NCBI RefSeq assembly: GCF_020509005.1
Contig: NC_063014.1
Coordinates: forward strand, 992,001-1,056,000
DNA: 64,000 nucleotides
Origin: Fulvia fulva
Lineage: Eukaryota; Ascomycota; Dothideomycetes; Mycosphaerellales; Mycosphaerellaceae
Reading direction: 5' to 3'
Shown: in pieces, positions 62,801 through 64,000 of the stretch
Layout: the number at the start of each line of letters is the position of its first letter
How positions within the stretch are numbered: the first letter of the stretch is position 1
Notes under the pieces: generated by a model
Database searches by the model: none
Told to the model about the DNA's origin: nothing
What the model saw: only the letters and a program-made list of their open reading frames with translations
Program-made: the position numbers and the translations under genes

Positions 62801-64000
62801 CGTAAAAGGAAGACTATACGTAGGTAAAGTCGTACCGCCTAATTGCGCTCCTTAACACTCTTAGGAAGGCGCTTAAGAAGCTAGTTATAACGAGACTCTC
62901 CGAGGCGGTAGAGGAACACTCCCTACTCCCGGACACCTAGATAGGTGCGCGCCTATAGCGATCGACGCTATCCGCGATAGAACTTATCACCTCTTAGGTA
63001 AAGGCTATCTAGTATAAGAATAGGGATAAGGTGGCTTCCTTACTTAGCCTAGACATATCGGGAGCCTTTGACTACGTGTTATACCCGCGGCTACTCTATA
63101 TCCTAAGGTCGAAAGGACTCCCTAAGTAGCTTGTTAACTTCGTACGGTCCTACCTCCAAAACTATAGTACGTCGATCCTAGTCGGCTAGTATAGAAGCCT
63201 ATTTTAAGTAGTCTATACTAGAAGCCCGTAAGGCTTAACGCTAGTACCTATTCTGTTCCTCTTCTTTATAGCGACGCTACTCCTAGCCCTAGAATCCTAG
63301 AACACCGCTACAAGCGGCTTCGTAGACGACACGAACATCCTAGCGTAGTCTTCCTCGACTAAGGAGAACTATAGGCTACTAGAAGAGAAGCACAAGATCT
63401 ACGAGGACTAGGCTAGGAGGTACGGGGCTCGGTTTACCCTAGAAAAGTACAATCTAATACACTTTACGCGCCGGCTACGGTTCTATAATATATAAGCTTC
63501 TATCTAGATATAGGGGCATACGACTAACCCGGTAAATTAGCTTAGGATCCTCGGACTATAGGTAGACCCGGCGCTACGGTAGAGGAAGTACGTATAGGCA
63601 ATATTACGGAAAGCTAAATAGAATATAGCATTATGCTAGAGGCTCACTACGTCTATATAGGGGGCGGACTTCCGGTAGTTACGACTTCTATATACGGCTA
63701 TTATACGGCCAGTCCTTACCTATAGTAGCTAAGTGTAGTCCTTAGGCGAGAGGGCCTACCTATCGAAGGGACTCGTCGCGCCGCTAGCGAAGATCTAAAA
63801 CTAATGCCTAAGGAAGGTTACCGGGGTATATAAGTCGATACTAACGAGGATACTTAAGTACGAGACCGCTATACCGCCGATCGACCTATATATCTAGGGA
63901 CTACGGACCTCCTACTTAGGCAAGTCGGTATAGTACCTAGTATAGAAGGTTATCGCTAGTATAGTCGTAAGGGCCCGCGATTAAGTACTAGCGTATAAGG
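59821..64000 (+). mobile_element. LINE-C non-LTR retrotransposon, 5' 4.2 kb, cut by window end
   Basis: Same 5' start as the copy at 23712. Conceptual reading gives ORF1 with a zinc-knuckle region (about 60780-60970), endonuclease (about 61300-61910) and reverse transcriptase (about 62600-63480) with FVDD intact at 63319-63330. The remaining C-terminal motif and tail lie beyond the window; the copy at 57485-57923 shows what they look like. It is inserted in Gypsy G4. Frames are broken by TAA/TAG. Confidence 0.85.

Overview
The window reads as part of a filamentous ascomycete genome (Pezizomycotina). The short introns with GTAAGT-type donors and CTAAC/CTGAC-type branch sites, an alpha-1,3-glucan synthase gene, and transposons wrecked in a way typical of repeat-induced point mutation (RIP) all support this. 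In the repeats CpA and TpG are scarce, TpA is abundant, CpG survives, and reading frames are broken by TAA/TAG where CAA, CAG or TGG is expected. A Dothideomycete is a plausible guess only. About 52 of 64 kb is such transposon debris. One island, roughly 9.42-21.58 kb, has normal base composition and carries the only two intact genes I can support.

Gene island: (i) 11484-19059, a complete seven-exon alpha-1,3-glucan synthase of 2401 aa with a 15-nt microexon; (ii) 20394-21309, a three-exon gene for a predicted secreted 266-aa protein I do not recognise. Between them lies a 544-bp TIR element with a 9-bp target duplication (MULE-type MITE).

Transposon blocks: 1-9.4 kb holds a reversed LINE-A fragment, a Ty3/Gypsy element (G1) and two nested Fot1/pogo deletion derivatives. 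21.6-30.7 kb holds short satellite-like DNA, a possible solo LTR, LINE-B and LINE-C pieces, and a LINE-A copy. 31.2-43.06 kb is Gypsy G2, interrupted by a full-length Fot1-like element and a full-length LINE-B. 42.86-54.58 kb is Gypsy G3, which appears to share an LTR with G2 and is interrupted by a Fot1 derivative and a composite element. 54.58-59.82 kb is reversed Gypsy G4, interrupted by another composite. 59.82-64.0 kb is the 5' four kilobases of LINE-C, cut by the window edge.

The most interesting signal is a composite retroelement seen three times. An invariant ~1080-bp module ('X', no homology I can name) is joined at the same 3' end to three different 5'-truncation points in two different LINE families. 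Each composite ends with the LINE 3' tail; two are bracketed by clear 12-13-bp target-site duplications and the third by a degraded one. The LINE breakpoints share the trinucleotide CTA with the end of X, and the X 5' end is the same in all copies apart from one or two extra G/C bases. This looks like template jumping by LINE reverse transcriptase onto a defined X RNA. It resembles in architecture the MINE (WEIRD-MGL) composites known from Magnaporthe. A further LINE-B/LINE-C composite and a 56-bp X snippet at the 5' end of a LINE-C copy suggest that template jumping is common in this genome.
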